This document shows positions 11,688 to 23,408 of a stretch of DNA of 64,000 bases, piece by piece. The position numbers were made by a program, and so were the translations under genes. Positions within the stretch are counted from its first letter, which is position 1; each line of letters starts with the position of its first letter. The notes under the pieces were generated by a model. It did not search any database. It saw only the letters and a list, made by a program, of their open reading frames with translations, and was not told the origin of the DNA. The DNA is from Sorex araneus (taxonomy: Eukaryota > Chordata > Mammalia > Eulipotyphla > Soricidae): the NCBI RefSeq assembly GCF_027595985.1, contig NC_073313.1:113041552-113105551 (forward strand). The letters run 5' to 3'.

Positions 11688-12184
11688 ACATGTCTTAGGC
11701 CTTTTTTTGTTTGGTTTTTCCTGTATATGACTAACCAATTTTCCTGACACCATTTGTAGTAGACATTCCTTGTTACACTTCATACTATTGGTTATTTTAT
11801 TTACTGACTGCCAGACTTTTAATCTTCAAATGTATAACAGATTTTGAGATGGGGAAATAGAAGCAGCAAAACATACCCTAAATCTCACTGTTCTAATAAA
11901 AAAATGCAGCTCAAATCATACTTACCAGCTCAGTTAATCCTCAGGTCATGATTTTAGCAGCACCATTACAAGATATAAATTGTAACAAGCAATATAAAGT
12001 AGTTTTTGTGCCTGCTAGGGGAACAAGCTTGGGCGGTGGATGGGAAACTGGGAACATTGAGGGTGAGAATGCTGTTGAAATATTGAATACTTGAAACAAC
12101 TGTATTGTGAAGAAATTCAAAGATTTAAACATGCTTTGTTAGTCACCATGTTTAAAGTTTTATTCAAGGCAAATAAAAAGGACT
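11688..12184. other. Mostly featureless; old L1 3' end at about 12005-12130
   Basis: Words gcctgctaggggaac, ggatgggaaactggg and gttgaaatattgaatac at 12005-12130 resemble decayed plus-strand L1 3' ends elsewhere in the window. Otherwise nothing. Confidence 0.4.
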
Positions 12185-13960
12185 GGGACAAACTTATTAT
12201 CATTTAGAAAAACAAGAAATTGAAGTCCATTATTATACTATATACATTTAATTCAAGATGGATTAGGTTGGGAAATCTCTGTAGAGGTTGAACCAGAGAG
12301 CATTCCCACCAGCAATGGATGAGAATTCCTTTTTCACCACATTCCTGACAACATATTTTATTTCCAGTTTGCAGAGTATTTTTGGTCATTTTCTCTGGTG
12401 TGAGATGATAGTTCATTGTCATCTTGATTTGATTTCTCTGATAATAAGTGATAATGAGCTCTTTATGCACGTGCCTATTGGCTATTTGTTTTTTTAATTT
12501 TTTTATTAAATCACCATGTGGAAAGTTACAGTTTCCAGGCTTATCTAGGTTATACACTGCTCGAATACCCATCCCTTCACCAGTGCCCATATTCCACCAC
12601 CCAAAACCCCAGTATACCTCCCACCCCCCCACACACCCCACCCCCCCTTGCGTAGCTGATAAATTTCACTTCATTTTCTCTTTACCTTGATTATATTTCA
12701 TATTTCAACACAATATTCACTATTGTTGGAGTTTCCCCTCAAAAAAATAGCCCTGCTACAAAGAAGCATTTGATAGTTTTCTTTTGCTGAGAATGAAGAG
12801 ATATGAAGGTTTAGGATTTCTGCATTTTAGTACTTTAGTAGTTAAGTCCAGTGAGATTTATGTTAGAAATTGCATCATTTCCCTTCCTGGGGCAGCATGG
12901 GGCTCTGGCTTAGTTCACAGTCTAGAGACATTGGTGGAAGCAGTTGCTGGTACCAAAAGTAGTCTAGCTGTCCTCTGGATCGTGGTCATCAGCAGCAAAA
13001 ATAAACATGTGGCCACTCGAGTCACATCTCTGCAGAGCTCGCACGGGTATTGCCCTGGCCCCCTATTGGCTATTTGTCTGCTGTCTTCAGAGAAATGATT
13101 TTTCCCTCTCTCCATTTTGATAGGTTTCTTTTTGGATTGTTTGTTACTTTATATATGTTATATATCAATCCTTTATCTAATGTGCTAAGAGGAAATATTT
13201 TCTACCATTCATTTGTATTTCTTTTAGTTGTAGCCCTTGTTTCTTTTCCCCTGCAGAAGCTCTTTGATTCATTATAGTCACAATCGTTTATTTTATTCAC
13301 TTGTCATAGCCATTGGAATCATATCATCTAAAATACTTTGAGGTCCAAATCTTGTATGCTTCTGTGTATATTTCCTCAGAGTATTTATATATTCTGGTCT
13401 AATCTCAAGGTCTTTGAATCAACATATGTGTAAGGTATGATATGTTATTCTAGGTTCATCCCAAACCCTTCCATATTACTATCCAGCCTTCCCAAAACTA
13501 TTTGCTGCATAAGCTATCTTTGCTCTACTTTATATACCCAGATTTTCTGACTAAAGCTTGTTGACCATAGATATGGGAATTTTTTTGAATGCTCTATTCT
13601 AATATATTGATCGCAGTCTATCCTTATTTTTATACCAAGATGTTTTTTATCACTACAATTTTATAAGTATAGCTTAAAGTTATTCTATGAGATGCCTCCA
13701 GATTATTACTTCTCAGTATAACTGTGAATATCTGGGGTGTTTTATGATTCCATTCTAATGTTTTTATGGCCTACTCTGTCTTCAAAATATGTTCTCTGGA
13801 TTTGGGTGGAGATTGCATTGAGCATATATAATAATTTAGGTTAAATAGTAATTTTGTCAATATTGATTCTTCCAATCCATTAACATGGAATATATTTCCA
13901 TGTTCCTGGGACTTCATAAATCTCTTTCTTAAGTGACTTATACTTTTTGCATCTTGGGGG
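12185..13960 (-). mobile_element. Older L1 ORF2 3' portion, minus strand, split by an insertion
   Basis: Segments 12185-12488 and 13062-13960 are antisense L1 ORF2, collinear with 17230-17830 (ggtgtgagatgatagttcat; atcaatcctttatctaatgtg). The break at 12489-13061 is an inserted element with perfect TSDs. No intact frame. Confidence 0.75.
12489..13061 (-). mobile_element. ORF-less L1-mobilised element (family B), minus strand
   Basis: Perfect 15-bp TSD cctattggctatttg at 12474-12488 and 13062-13076. Antisense poly(A) at the left, then an L1-like 3' end (cccttcaccagtgcccat, attcactattgttggag) and a CpG-containing 5' region (gtcacatctctgcagagctc, gcacgggtattgccctgg). No coding frame resembles ORF1 or ORF2. 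Homologous copies lie at 28713-29341 and 61281-62513. The poly(A) and TSD style indicate L1 machinery in trans. Confidence 0.85.
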
Positions 13961-13969
13961 TATGGTGCT

Positions 13970-14945
13970 GCTAGCAGGTCAAACTATACCTGAGGAATGA
14001 GTACATCAGCACTCTGATGGTGCCTTCAGGCTTCCTGATACACCAAAATGGCCAGACCCAAACAACTTGGGGCCAAGTTTGCCAAAAATTAAACAGCCAA
14101 AAGTTAGGTATGTGGGAGTCACAACCACAAACCACCTCCCACCTCCAGCTCACCTATATAAGCTCATGTATTTGCCTTATTTAGATACCCATAAATAAAT
14201 CTTAAAAGAGATCATAAGTCATGGTTAATCTCAGACCTGCACATGGCCAAAAAGACTGGAGTAAATTGGAGGGGGGCGGTTTGGCCTGGTGCCCATCCAA
14301 GCAGAGCCCCTGGCAGGCACTTGCTTCCATAATCCAAAATCGACACCATAATCCCAGCCTGTCACCATTGTCTCAGGATGGACCTCACCAAGACATAATC
14401 TGCTGAAAACTCAGGTATGCGGGTTTTGTGACTGAAATCTCCATACTTTCTCAGAGTTGGGATGGGCTACTTCCCCCCACTTCCCAGGATTCCTGGAAGC
14501 ACTGGAGTCAGCCCCACAACCAACTCCAAGCACTGCCATGGTAGCTCTACTACCAGTCTTGCTTCAGAGACCCATAAATAAATCTAGAAGGAAATCAAAA
14601 CCTGCAGTTAATCTCAGTCTCATGACTGAACAGACTGGGGTAAATTGGAGGGTGGGGCGTTGGCCTCGGGCCTGCCCAAGCAGAGCCCCCAGCAGCCGCT
14701 TGCTTCCATAATCCAAAATCACTGTCATACCTCCTGCCTGACTCCATCATCTCAGGACAGACCGCACCAAGACATAATGTGCTGAAAACTCAGGTATGTG
14801 GGTTTTATAACTGAAATCTCCAGTCTTCCTTGGGATCGGGGATGGGCTACCTCCTCCCACCTCCCTGTAATTCCGGAAGCCTCAGCAGTTACATCCACAC
14901 CCCAAAACGGCCACCCAATTGAAAGGTACTTCAGCCTTACTGTCC
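13970..14945 (+). repeat. Tandem promoter-like monomers, period about 383 bp
   Basis: Two consecutive units, with a third partial one upstream. The landmark acccataaataaatct recurs at about 14186 and 14569. Each unit holds agcagagccc, a cttgcttccataatccaaaat stretch, ctcaggtatg and gactgaaatctcca in the same order. The words agcagagccc..agcagccg, aggtatgtggg and gagatctccaa are shared with the 5' region of the RTE derivatives at 2516 and 19946, so these look like 5'UTR-type monomers. No coding content. An L1 3' end follows directly. Confidence 0.7.
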
Positions 14946-15260
14946 CGATAAAAATACTTAATGCCCTGAACAAACACCATGACCTCTTAGCACCTGTATT
15001 GCAAACCATAATGCACAAAAGGAAAAGGAGAGAGAGAGAAAGAGAGAGAGAGAGAGCAAGAAGGAAAGTGCCTCCCAGAGGGAGGCTGGGGGTGGAGGGG
15101 GGTGTTGGGGGATGGTGGTAGGGAAACAAGGGACATTGGTTGTAGGAGATGTACACTGGTGGAGGGATGGGTGCTGGGTCATTGTATGACTGAAATCCAA
15201 TTATGAACAGCTTTGTAATTGTGTGTCTCATGGATATTCAATTTAAATTTTTTTTCTAAT
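14946..15260 (+). mobile_element. L1 3' end
   Basis: Sense L1 3'UTR: cctgtattgcaaaccataat, an (AG)n block at 15029-15056, ggtggagggatgggtgctgg and the terminal words before an A/T tail. Directly downstream of the monomer array, with no ORF2 between, so monomers and 3'UTR may form one internally deleted element. Confidence 0.75.
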
Positions 15261-15474
15261 TTTTAAAATAGTAATGTGGAGTTCATGCCCAATTCAATAA
15301 GCTTAATTAATGGCTGAATAAATAGCAGTACTCCTACGTTTAAAAAGTTATATCACTTCTTTTGTTAAATTCATTACTATATCATTGATGTTTTTAAACA
15401 CTATTTTGAATGGGAATGACTCTTCAATCTCTTTCTCCTCTGATAAATTATTTATATATGGGAATGTGACATTT

Positions 15475-16440
15475 TAATTTAATAGCTGATTTACAAAGTT
15501 ATAGTTGAGCATTAGGCATATAATATTCCAATACAAATTCTGCCACCACTGTCAGTTTCTTTTCAGCAGTGTTTTCATACTCCATACTCCACCCACCAGC
15601 CCCCACCTTACCACCACCTGCCACCTTGTCAGGCATAGTACAGCAGTTGCAATTGAGCTTTCATGTTTTCAGTGTTGTTAAGTCTGTGCTTCAAGTATAT
15701 ATCTATGTCACTTCCCACATCACCAGTGTAACCAAAACCCCAACCCCTGTCCCTATCTCAGCTTCTTCCTTCTACATTGATTTTTCACTTCTATGTCCTT
15801 CTCCCTAAACTCCAGGAATAATGGTAACCTAGCATACCCTCTTTACCACATTACTTTTTCTCATACAGTTATTCTAGATACCACAGATATAAGTGAGATA
15901 ATCCTGTTTTTTTCTTTCTACTTTTGGTTTCCTTCAACTAACTTAACATCTTCCAATTCCAATCAGGCTGCAGGAAATTGCATGATATCATTGTTCCTTT
16001 CAGCTCCATAATAAGTAATGTGACAGATGTTCGTGTTCACTTAAGGTTGACCACTTTGTCGTATTGATTTGTTTCTAGGAGCTTTTTCATTGAATCCTTA
16101 GCATCTTATATGCATACTCACATACGGTTCTTAAGTGATGTCAATATGTCTTCAATAATTATGGAGTACCCAAGCTTTACAGCAAATATTGTTTTGTGTG
16201 ATTAATTTTCATTGCAACTGCATAGAGTGTTGATTTGAGATCATCCTCAAAGACGATAGAGAATTTTTCTGTGTCAATGACTTTCCTGGCTTCTGTCCCT
16301 ATAAGTTAGTGCAGCTGAATTCTTATTTGCCTTTGAGTTTTGTGGGGGTTGAGAGTTGAATTTTAGGATCTAAATTATCTGAGTTCTTATCTCACTCATT
16401 ATTTTACACTAAGGTGCTACTAATATTGATCTATTTATCT
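15475..16440 (-). mobile_element. Old L1 3'UTR and ORF2 tail, minus strand
   Basis: Antisense 3'UTR of an older L1 subfamily (tatagttgagcattaggcat, ttttcagtgttgttaagtctg; compare 58190-58360) running into ORF2 sequence near 16069-16440 (tgtttctaggagctttttc; agcttgtgtcaatgactttcc-like). Confidence 0.65.
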
Positions 16441-18065
16441 TTTACAAAATTTTTATTTTATTAAAGTACTATGAAAAACAAAGTCATTCAGAGTTGGGTT
16501 TTTGACATACTGATCCCACCATCAGTGTCAACTTCCCTCCACCAGTATTCCCTGAATCCCTCTTCTATCCCCACCCCCACACCAGCTTCAGCTTGCTGTC
16601 TTGGCAGGAATCTTTTAAATTCGATTATTAAAAGTGGTCTCATGATTTCAATGTTATTGACCCAGTGGTTTGGATATTTAGCTATATTATTCCTTAGCAC
16701 CACCAATGTACCTGGGTCCTCTTGACCCCTTACTGTCTCGTTTCTAAGATATTTCTTCTCCCCTTCCTCACCACTCTATTTCCTTCTCCTCCCTGTACTC
16801 CAGTGCCAACGGTGTTCTAGGAATTCCCATTAAACCATTGCATTTCTTCATCCAGTTACTCTAAATATCACATATTAGTAATAGCATCCCCTGTTTGTCC
16901 TTCTTATTCTGGATTACCTCATTTAGCATTATTTCTTCCAGTTCAATCCATATTACAGCAAACTGCATGATTTCATCATTTCTTACAGCTGTGAAGTATT
17001 GCATTGTGTATATATACTACATTTTCATTACCCACTGATCTATTGTTGGATATATAGGTTTATTCCAAATACTAACTACTGTACTGAGTGCTGCAATGAA
17101 TCGTGGTATGCATATGTCCTTTGGAGTGAATGTTTTCTGTCCCTGTCCTGGGGATAGATATCCAAATATATAATTTCTGGGTCAGTGTAGCTTAAGTTTA
17201 AGTTTAATGAGAACTCTCCATACTGTTTTCATTTGGGATTCAACCAGACTACAGTCCCACCAAGAAGTGGAAGCAAGTTCTTTTTCACCACCTCCCCACC
17301 AACGCAAATTGTTCCCATTATTTTGATATGTGCCATTCTAACTGGTGTGAGATGGTATCATTGTCTTGTCATCTTGATTTGGATTATCCTAATAATAAGT
17401 AACAGTCAGCATTTATTCATTGCCTTTTGGCCATTTATTGGTCTTCCTCAGAGAAGTTTCTGTTCATTTCCTCTCCCATTTTTGTATGTGGTTTTTATGG
17501 ATTTTGTTGTTTATCTTTGTCAGCACTTTATATATCCTGGATATCCTGCCTTTATCTGAAGTGTTAACCATAAATATTTTGTCACATTCAGTTAGATATC
17601 TTTCAGTGTTAGCCCGTGTTTCTTTTGCAATGAAGAAACTACTTAATTCGATTTTATTTTATTTTGTATTTGTTCGCCTTTGCCAGTGGTATTGCATCAT
17701 TGAAGACATCTTTGAGGTCAAGATATTGAAGCATTCTGTCTATATTTTCCCCTATTTATTTTATAGACTCTGGTCTGATCTCAACATTTTGAATTGATTT
17801 TTTTGTAAAGTGTGAGATACAGATATAGTTTTAAGGTTTTTTGCATGTGTTTAACTAGTTTTGCCAGCACCACTTGTTGAAGAGGCTGTATTTACTTCAT
17901 TTCATGCTATCAGCACCTTTGTCAAAAATTAGATCACCATATATGTTGGGGTTTCTCCTTGGATACTTAATTCTGATTTATTGGTCAGGGAGTCTGCCCT
18001 TATCCAATACCATGCTGTTTGGGTCACTGAAAGAGACCTTTACAAGGAAATGTGTCCTAATTAAT
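16441..18065 (-). mobile_element. Old L1, 3' half, minus strand
   Basis: Begins with antisense 3' end sequence (attttattaaagtactatga) and 3'UTR (ccctccaccagtattccc), then continues collinearly through ORF2: the C terminus (gcatgatttcatcatttc, ttgcattgtgtatata), the ggtgtgagatggtatcattg segment and up to tagttttgccagcaccactt at 17860-17880. Lacks intact frames. The best single view of the older L1 subfamily in the window. Confidence 0.75.
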
Positions 18066-18079
18066 CTTCTATTAGAATA

Positions 18080-18260
18080 ATTTATTTTGTGTTTATTCAC
18101 TTATTTTTAAATGATTGGGATTCTGTGGTTTACAATACTATTAATGATGGCTCCTCATGCACATAATTCTACCACCACACCCATCACCAGTGTACCCACC
18201 TCCCTCTTACCAGAATTTCTCATTTCAGATTGAAGACATTATATAATCCAGCTAGTAAGA
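18080..18260 (-). mobile_element. L1 3'UTR fragment, minus strand
   Basis: Antisense words tgattgggattctgtggttt, cacccatcaccagtgtac and aatttctcatttcag parallel the L1 3'UTR at 41160-41280. Stands next to, but is not collinear with, the 16441-18065 copy, so it is a separate truncated insertion. Confidence 0.55.
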
Positions 18261-18807
18261 TGTACCCCTTGAAACACAACAGTTCTGTTGGTGTTCAGTT
18301 TTAGACGGAAGTCTGTTTCATTTTCTTTCCTAGTTAATCATTCTAAATCTAAAAAGGGAACACAATCCCCTCAGGCCATAGTAACTCACATGCATTAGCC
18401 AAAATTTCCATATCTCTAGGTGGTTTCTCAAGATAATTTCTCAAGAAAGCTTTTCAACGTGACCCAATAAATTACATAAGACAAATGCAAAATGTCCTAG
18501 AGCCTCTTGTATATGAAAAAGAAACTAGTTGAAGCTAGTAATAATCTAAATTCTGCATTCCAAAAATGTCAAATCATTGGAAAAGGCACAAGAACGTGAA
18601 TCATGAAAATTGATTACAATATCAAGAATACCAAAGGGTTTGTCAATAATTAAGTTCTTTTACATCAGCTATATTTGAACTTTCATGGCAAACACAGGCT
18701 CAGTGAAAGGCTACAATAAAGAATACAGAGAAAATGACATCTCCCAAAATGCAATAAATGCCGTCCTTGTATCAGATAAAGCAGAAGTAAAGCTTAAAGA
18801 AGCAATA
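18261..18807. other. No recognised feature
   Basis: Neither SINE boxes nor L1 words recognised. A short open frame from 18685 runs into the next SINE and is not a gene. Confidence 0.4.
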
Positions 18808-18985
18808 AGCATGAGCTGGAGTGCTAGTATAGAAGTCAGAGTGTTTGCTTTGCACACAGCTAACCCAGGTTTTATCCCTGAAACACCATATAGTCTCCTA
18901 AGCCCTACAGAAATTAACCCTGAGTATAGAGCCAGGAGTATGCCCTGAGCACTGCCACGTATGTCTCTCCCAAATAAAATCAAAC
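18808..18985 (+). mobile_element. Old SOR-type SINE
   Basis: Head (gagctggagtgctagtatag), B-box remnant (cccaggttttatccc) and body (gagccaggagtatgccctga, gcactgccacgtatg) are in order with substantial divergence. Ends in an A-rich tract. Confidence 0.75.
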
Positions 18986-19024
18986 AAAAGACAATACATT
19001 AGTAGATCTTATCTTTTATCAACT

Positions 19025-19187
19025 TATATATACTGAAGTGGGGAAGTTTTAGGTGGTCAGAAAAGGACCCAGAGACAGTGATTGAGAGACAATGGCACTT
19101 TGATGGTGTATGTGGAGCAGCAACATTGTATGCTTAAAGTATAAACTTTAACACTATTCAAATCATATTTTTGCAACAATAATAAAG
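19025..19187 (+). mobile_element. Old L1-like 3' end
   Basis: Decayed words (gaagtggggaagtttt, cactttgatggtgtatgt, caacattgtatgc) resembling old L1 3' ends, ending in an A/T tail before the next SINE. Weak. Confidence 0.35.
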
Positions 19188-19310
19188 GGTCCAGGGAGAT
19201 AACTCAAAGGGACTGGGCACATTTTTTGCATGCTGAAGGCCCAGGTTCAGTCCATAGAACTGCATTATCCTCCAAGTTCAATAAATGGCTCAAAAAGCAA
19301 ACAAACAGAA
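19188..19310 (+). mobile_element. Old tRNA-type SINE head fragment
   Basis: gggtccagggagataactca and cccaggttcagtcc match a diverged A- and B-box head, followed by a short body and an A-rich tail (aaaaagcaaacaaacag). Confidence 0.6.
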
Positions 19311-19935
19311 TGATCAGAAGCGTGTGCTTACATCTGTTTTGAAGATTTTATATATAAGACATAGAAACAAAGTCAAATTTATTTTAAAAATCAAAATATA
19401 CCAAATCAAGAAAGACTCCCCCAAACCAATTATTTAGTTGATATATACAGAATTCAAGTTCTATAAGAGTTCCGAATCATGTACCTTCTATAATTAAAAA
19501 AGTAAAGCCTAATTTAAAGCAAATTCCCATTGAGGAGTCTAGGGAACATTATCATGTATAGGGTTTTGGTGATTACATGAAACCAATGCAACAACATAAC
19601 TTTGTACATCACAAATATATCTAGTTGCAATTGCTCTTCTCTGGTAGCTCCTAGAAAATATTTCTGAACTTCAAATATGTTACAAGTAATGCCATCCTAG
19701 TTAAACATTCTCGTTTCACAGATGATGGGAGAAAAAATTCACAAAATGCTTAAATCGAAAGTATAGAGTCATCCCAGCAACTCAGTCTCATACAATAGCT
19801 TTGATCTTTAATATGATGATAATGCTTATGTATTATAGCAGGAGTTTATATAGTAGTATTTGCATGCTAGAGAAAGAACTTAGTGGAAAAGTCTACACTT
19901 TTATCTCACAGGAATACATTTTAATTATGTTCATG
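19311..19935. other. No recognised feature
   Basis: AT-rich unique-looking sequence. Confidence 0.4.
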
Positions 19936-19945
19936 GATCTTTTCC

Positions 19946-20477
19946 AAGACAGTCTGTTGCCCACACGCCTGGCTGTCTTCACCGGGGCCCCTCGGAGGGG
20001 ATGGGCTCCAGCTTCTGTCCCTGCCCCGAGCAGAGCTCCCGGAGGCTGAAGACCACCAGAACCTAGCCACAGCCATGCTCAAGGCCCCTCTCCACACGTT
20101 CGGACAAGCCTCATGCATGAAGATACCAGCAGAGGAACCCAGGTATGTGTAATCCCACCAACGGCTAACATCCAGACTTAAAAGCAAGCTCCCAGAAGCA
20201 GTATCTTATAACCTACTTTTCCCTCTGGGAGAAACTTGCAAGCTACTGAGAGCTTCCTGCCCACATGGGACAGTCTCCCAAGTTTCCCATGGTGTATCCA
20301 TATGCCAAAGCCAGTAACCAGCTGAATCTCATTCCCCTGACCCTGAAAGAGCCTCCAATGTGGCATCTTTGGGAAGGCCGAGAAGAGAGAGGCTTCTAAA
20401 ATCTCAGGGATAGGACGAATGTAGAGGTTACTGAGACCGCTCAAGCAACTCGACGATCAACGGGATTTCGTGATCGT
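19946..20477 (+). mobile_element. RTE-derived non-autonomous element, deletion class II
   Basis: TSD gatcttttcc at 19936-19945 and 20478-20487, identical. Begins with the RTE 5' monomer-like region (gctgtcttcaccggggcc, gagcagagctcccggaggc) and continues through the RTE leader to aaaatctcaggga near 20399-20412. It then jumps to the extreme 3' end (ggacgaatgtagaggttact, gctcaagcaactcgacgatc) and ends in a gtgatc repeat tail. The deletion junction differs from that at 2516, so the two classes arose independently. Confidence 0.85.
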
Positions 20478-20924
20478 GATCTTTTCCTGTTGATTTTCAA
20501 TATCATAACCAACGTGATCTTTGGTCTAAAGCACTGAATTACTAATCCATAGGGACTAAAGAGAGATTCTGAGCATCTAAATCACTGAGTTTGAGGTAAA
20601 AGAGTCAACTTATCAAAACACACAGATGAATCATAAAAAGTAAAATGGACCAGTAAGAATTTCAGTTGAAGATTAATGACAGTATAGTTCAAAAAAATAC
20701 TCACACTTACGATTTATGTAAGCAGTAAGTTCAAAGGGAGTCTACTTAATTTTTAAGTTGAACTGCATTTATAACATTAAAATTGAAGGAGTGCAATTTT
20801 TTTATTTTCTCTTTTATAATTTATACTAACAAATTATTGTCTTGAAATCAATTGTTCACCAAGAAACTATCTTAATCACTCTCACCCTGGACTTATATTG
20901 AAGAAGCTCATTACAACAACGATT

Positions 20925-21072
20925 TTATAGTTTGGGGGACACACCTGGTGGATGCTCAGGGATTGCTCCTAGCTCTATATTCAGGGAGCACTCTTTGTGG
21001 TGCCAGGGATTGAACCTGAGTTAGCTGCATGCAAGAAAGCACCTTACCTTAATTACTATATCCTTGACCCTA
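20925..21072 (-). mobile_element. Old SOR-type SINE
   Basis: Antisense body and head words (acacacctggtggatgctca, ggattgaacctgagttagc, tgcatgcaag) with strong divergence. No TSD found. Confidence 0.7.
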
Positions 21073-23040
21073 CTACTACATTTTTAAAAGGTCCTGCAAT
21101 AGATGCAACATAGTAGTCCTCGCTACCAATCTACCTGAATAGCATTCACTTTACAACAAACTATTCCAATGAAGGTGACTAAAGTGGGGCCCCTGTCTCA
21201 ATAAACTATTAAGCACCTACATAATTCCAATGCATGCACAGTTTTTGATGCCTTAAATTCTTTGTTACTGGGAAATCCCCATAGGAGCATAAGTCATAAT
21301 TATACTAGAGGAATACACTAGATGCTGTTATACACCATTTTGAATATTAGGAATCTAATTCTTAGAAATATTGTGTAACTGTCTATAGACACAGCTTGTG
21401 ATGAGCATTCAAATTTAAACTCAGATCTATGTAACTCCAAAACCTAACCTTTTTTATCCTTTTAATATTTTTCTACTTACTATGCATTATTTACCATATG
21501 CTTTAAACTTTGCTCATAAATTTATAAGCACTTTATTTTCCTTTTTATTCTAAGCTACCAAAAGGAAACTAATTTATTTTACAAATGAAGAAACCAAAGG
21601 TCAAAAAATATAATTTAAATTGTTTATGATTATAATGCAGGTTAAATAAAACAAAGGCATGCTTCAGTTATATAACTAGTTTGTTCTAGTTCTAAATATT
21701 TTAATTGCAATCTATATCTTTAAAGTATAATAGAAACCAGTAGTTTCCACATAGAGAAGCCATTGCTCTGAGCACGTGAATCAAAGGTCAACATGGAGAA
21801 AAATGGACGGAAGGGAAACAAAAGGCAGGAACTTTACTTCCCATTTCACTTATTTTTTAACTGTTATCTACTTCAGATTCATGATTTACACTTTATCTTT
21901 CAACACTTCAAAAGTAAAAACATTTTGTTAGAGCACAAAAGGCTAGCTTTCAGGTTCTTGAGGTTGGAGAATAAGAATAGTAAGTCAACGAAGAAATGTC
22001 TTCAGTGCTACAGATTTTTTTTTATAGTTTACAAGTGTCCAACATCAACTTCCACATCCTGGACACCAAGTATAGAAACTCATTTCCAGAAACTCATGCC
22101 TGTGTTTATATAATCCATGTATCCCCACCCCTGTAGCTGTTTCTGTTACCTGGTTGCTTATGCCTTAAGTAAATGAAGTTTTGAAATGCTGATTAATTTG
22201 TTTGGTTGCAAAGATGACCAGTAATATTGCCTATATAATGACCAATTAGATAGCTCTACAACAACTATGAAGATGGAATATATAGACATGCCAGCCTTCC
22301 TCACTTCTATACTAACATTCTTCCCTCTGAGAGGGATACCATAAGTGCATTTAAGGACAAGGGATGTAAATGTTCATCTTCGGAAGCTATCACCTGCTAA
22401 TAAGTGAGTGCTGGCAGCTCTCAGGATATTTGGGCATTTCTCCTTGTTCTCCCTCAGTGATAGAGTGATTCCACTTCTTGGAGAATTGTTTAAATTGACT
22501 CTGGTAGGAAGGAGTAGTGTCTTTGACTTCTGGGGAGATAAGATCAAATATTAGGTTCCCCAAGAGCTTCACTATGAAGATAGCCCCTTGAAAGTGAGAA
22601 TGTGGTTTTATATTATCTAGATAGACCATCAATAGACCATCAAAGCCACCTTTACTGATTGTCCTAGACTATTCGCAGGATTCATGGCCATCCTGGAAAT
22701 TGGATAGATTTGAATCAGCTCTTGTTATAAACTCTCACCTAAAGGTTAATTCACCTTGTGAGGTATCAGTACTAAATGTGGTGTATTCTCTGATTGCCTC
22801 TCTGAACCTTTCTTTTTAAAAATACAGGATTTTCATTTGGTTCCTAATGAATGCTGATTGTTCTAACATAACTAAAGGGCTTTCCTGCTTCTTGTTATTT
22901 TTTAATAATGCAAGCCAAATGTATGACAGAATCTAAACATAACTTTTCTTGTTTTAATCCCATCGTGCATCAACTCAAGGGATTACTACATTCCCTGTAG
23001 GGTACAGAATATTTGTCAAATGTAGCTGATATCCAAAGGC
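21073..23040. other. Two-kilobase stretch without recognised features
   Basis: Base composition AT-rich and even. Open frames of 80-106 codons (21793-22113 plus; 22390-22632 minus) show no recognisable domain, no splice context and no conservation cue. This is the longest stretch free of recognised young repeats, so any unique probe should come from here. Confidence 0.45.
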
Positions 23041-23044
23041 CAAT

Positions 23045-23205
23045 GGACCAGAAAGATAGTAGAGTAGGTAAAGGTTCTTTCCTTTAATGTAACCAACATG
23101 AGTTCTATCCACAGAATCCCACATTGTTCCCCTATCCCCATCAGGAATGATCGCTAAATTCAGAGGCATGATTAAGCCCTACATACCTCCAAGTGTGGAG
23201 CAAAA
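23045..23205 (+). mobile_element. Old tRNA-type SINE
   Basis: gaccagaaagatagtagagt (head), gagttctatccacagaatcc (B-box region) and ccatcaggaatgatcgcta (body) are in SOR order. Highly diverged. Confidence 0.55.
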
Positions 23206-23408
23206 CTAATATATATATATATTGAATGGTAAATATCTTAAAGCTCACAAATACAACATTCTCTTCTGCCTCCTAACTTTCAGACATTACAGCCTTTCCT
23301 AAGCCAATCTTGTCAACTATAAAGTAACATTTCCTGTTCCTCTCAAGTTAAGTGGGAAAGACTGAATGAAACAAAATGCCTTTTAATTTGTTGAAAGATT
23401 TGTAGAAA

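Noticed and set aside
21793..22113. 106-codon plus-strand frame as a candidate small gene
   Set aside because: No recognisable domain, no splice or promoter context, base composition as in flanks; frames of this length are expected by chance in 64 kb.
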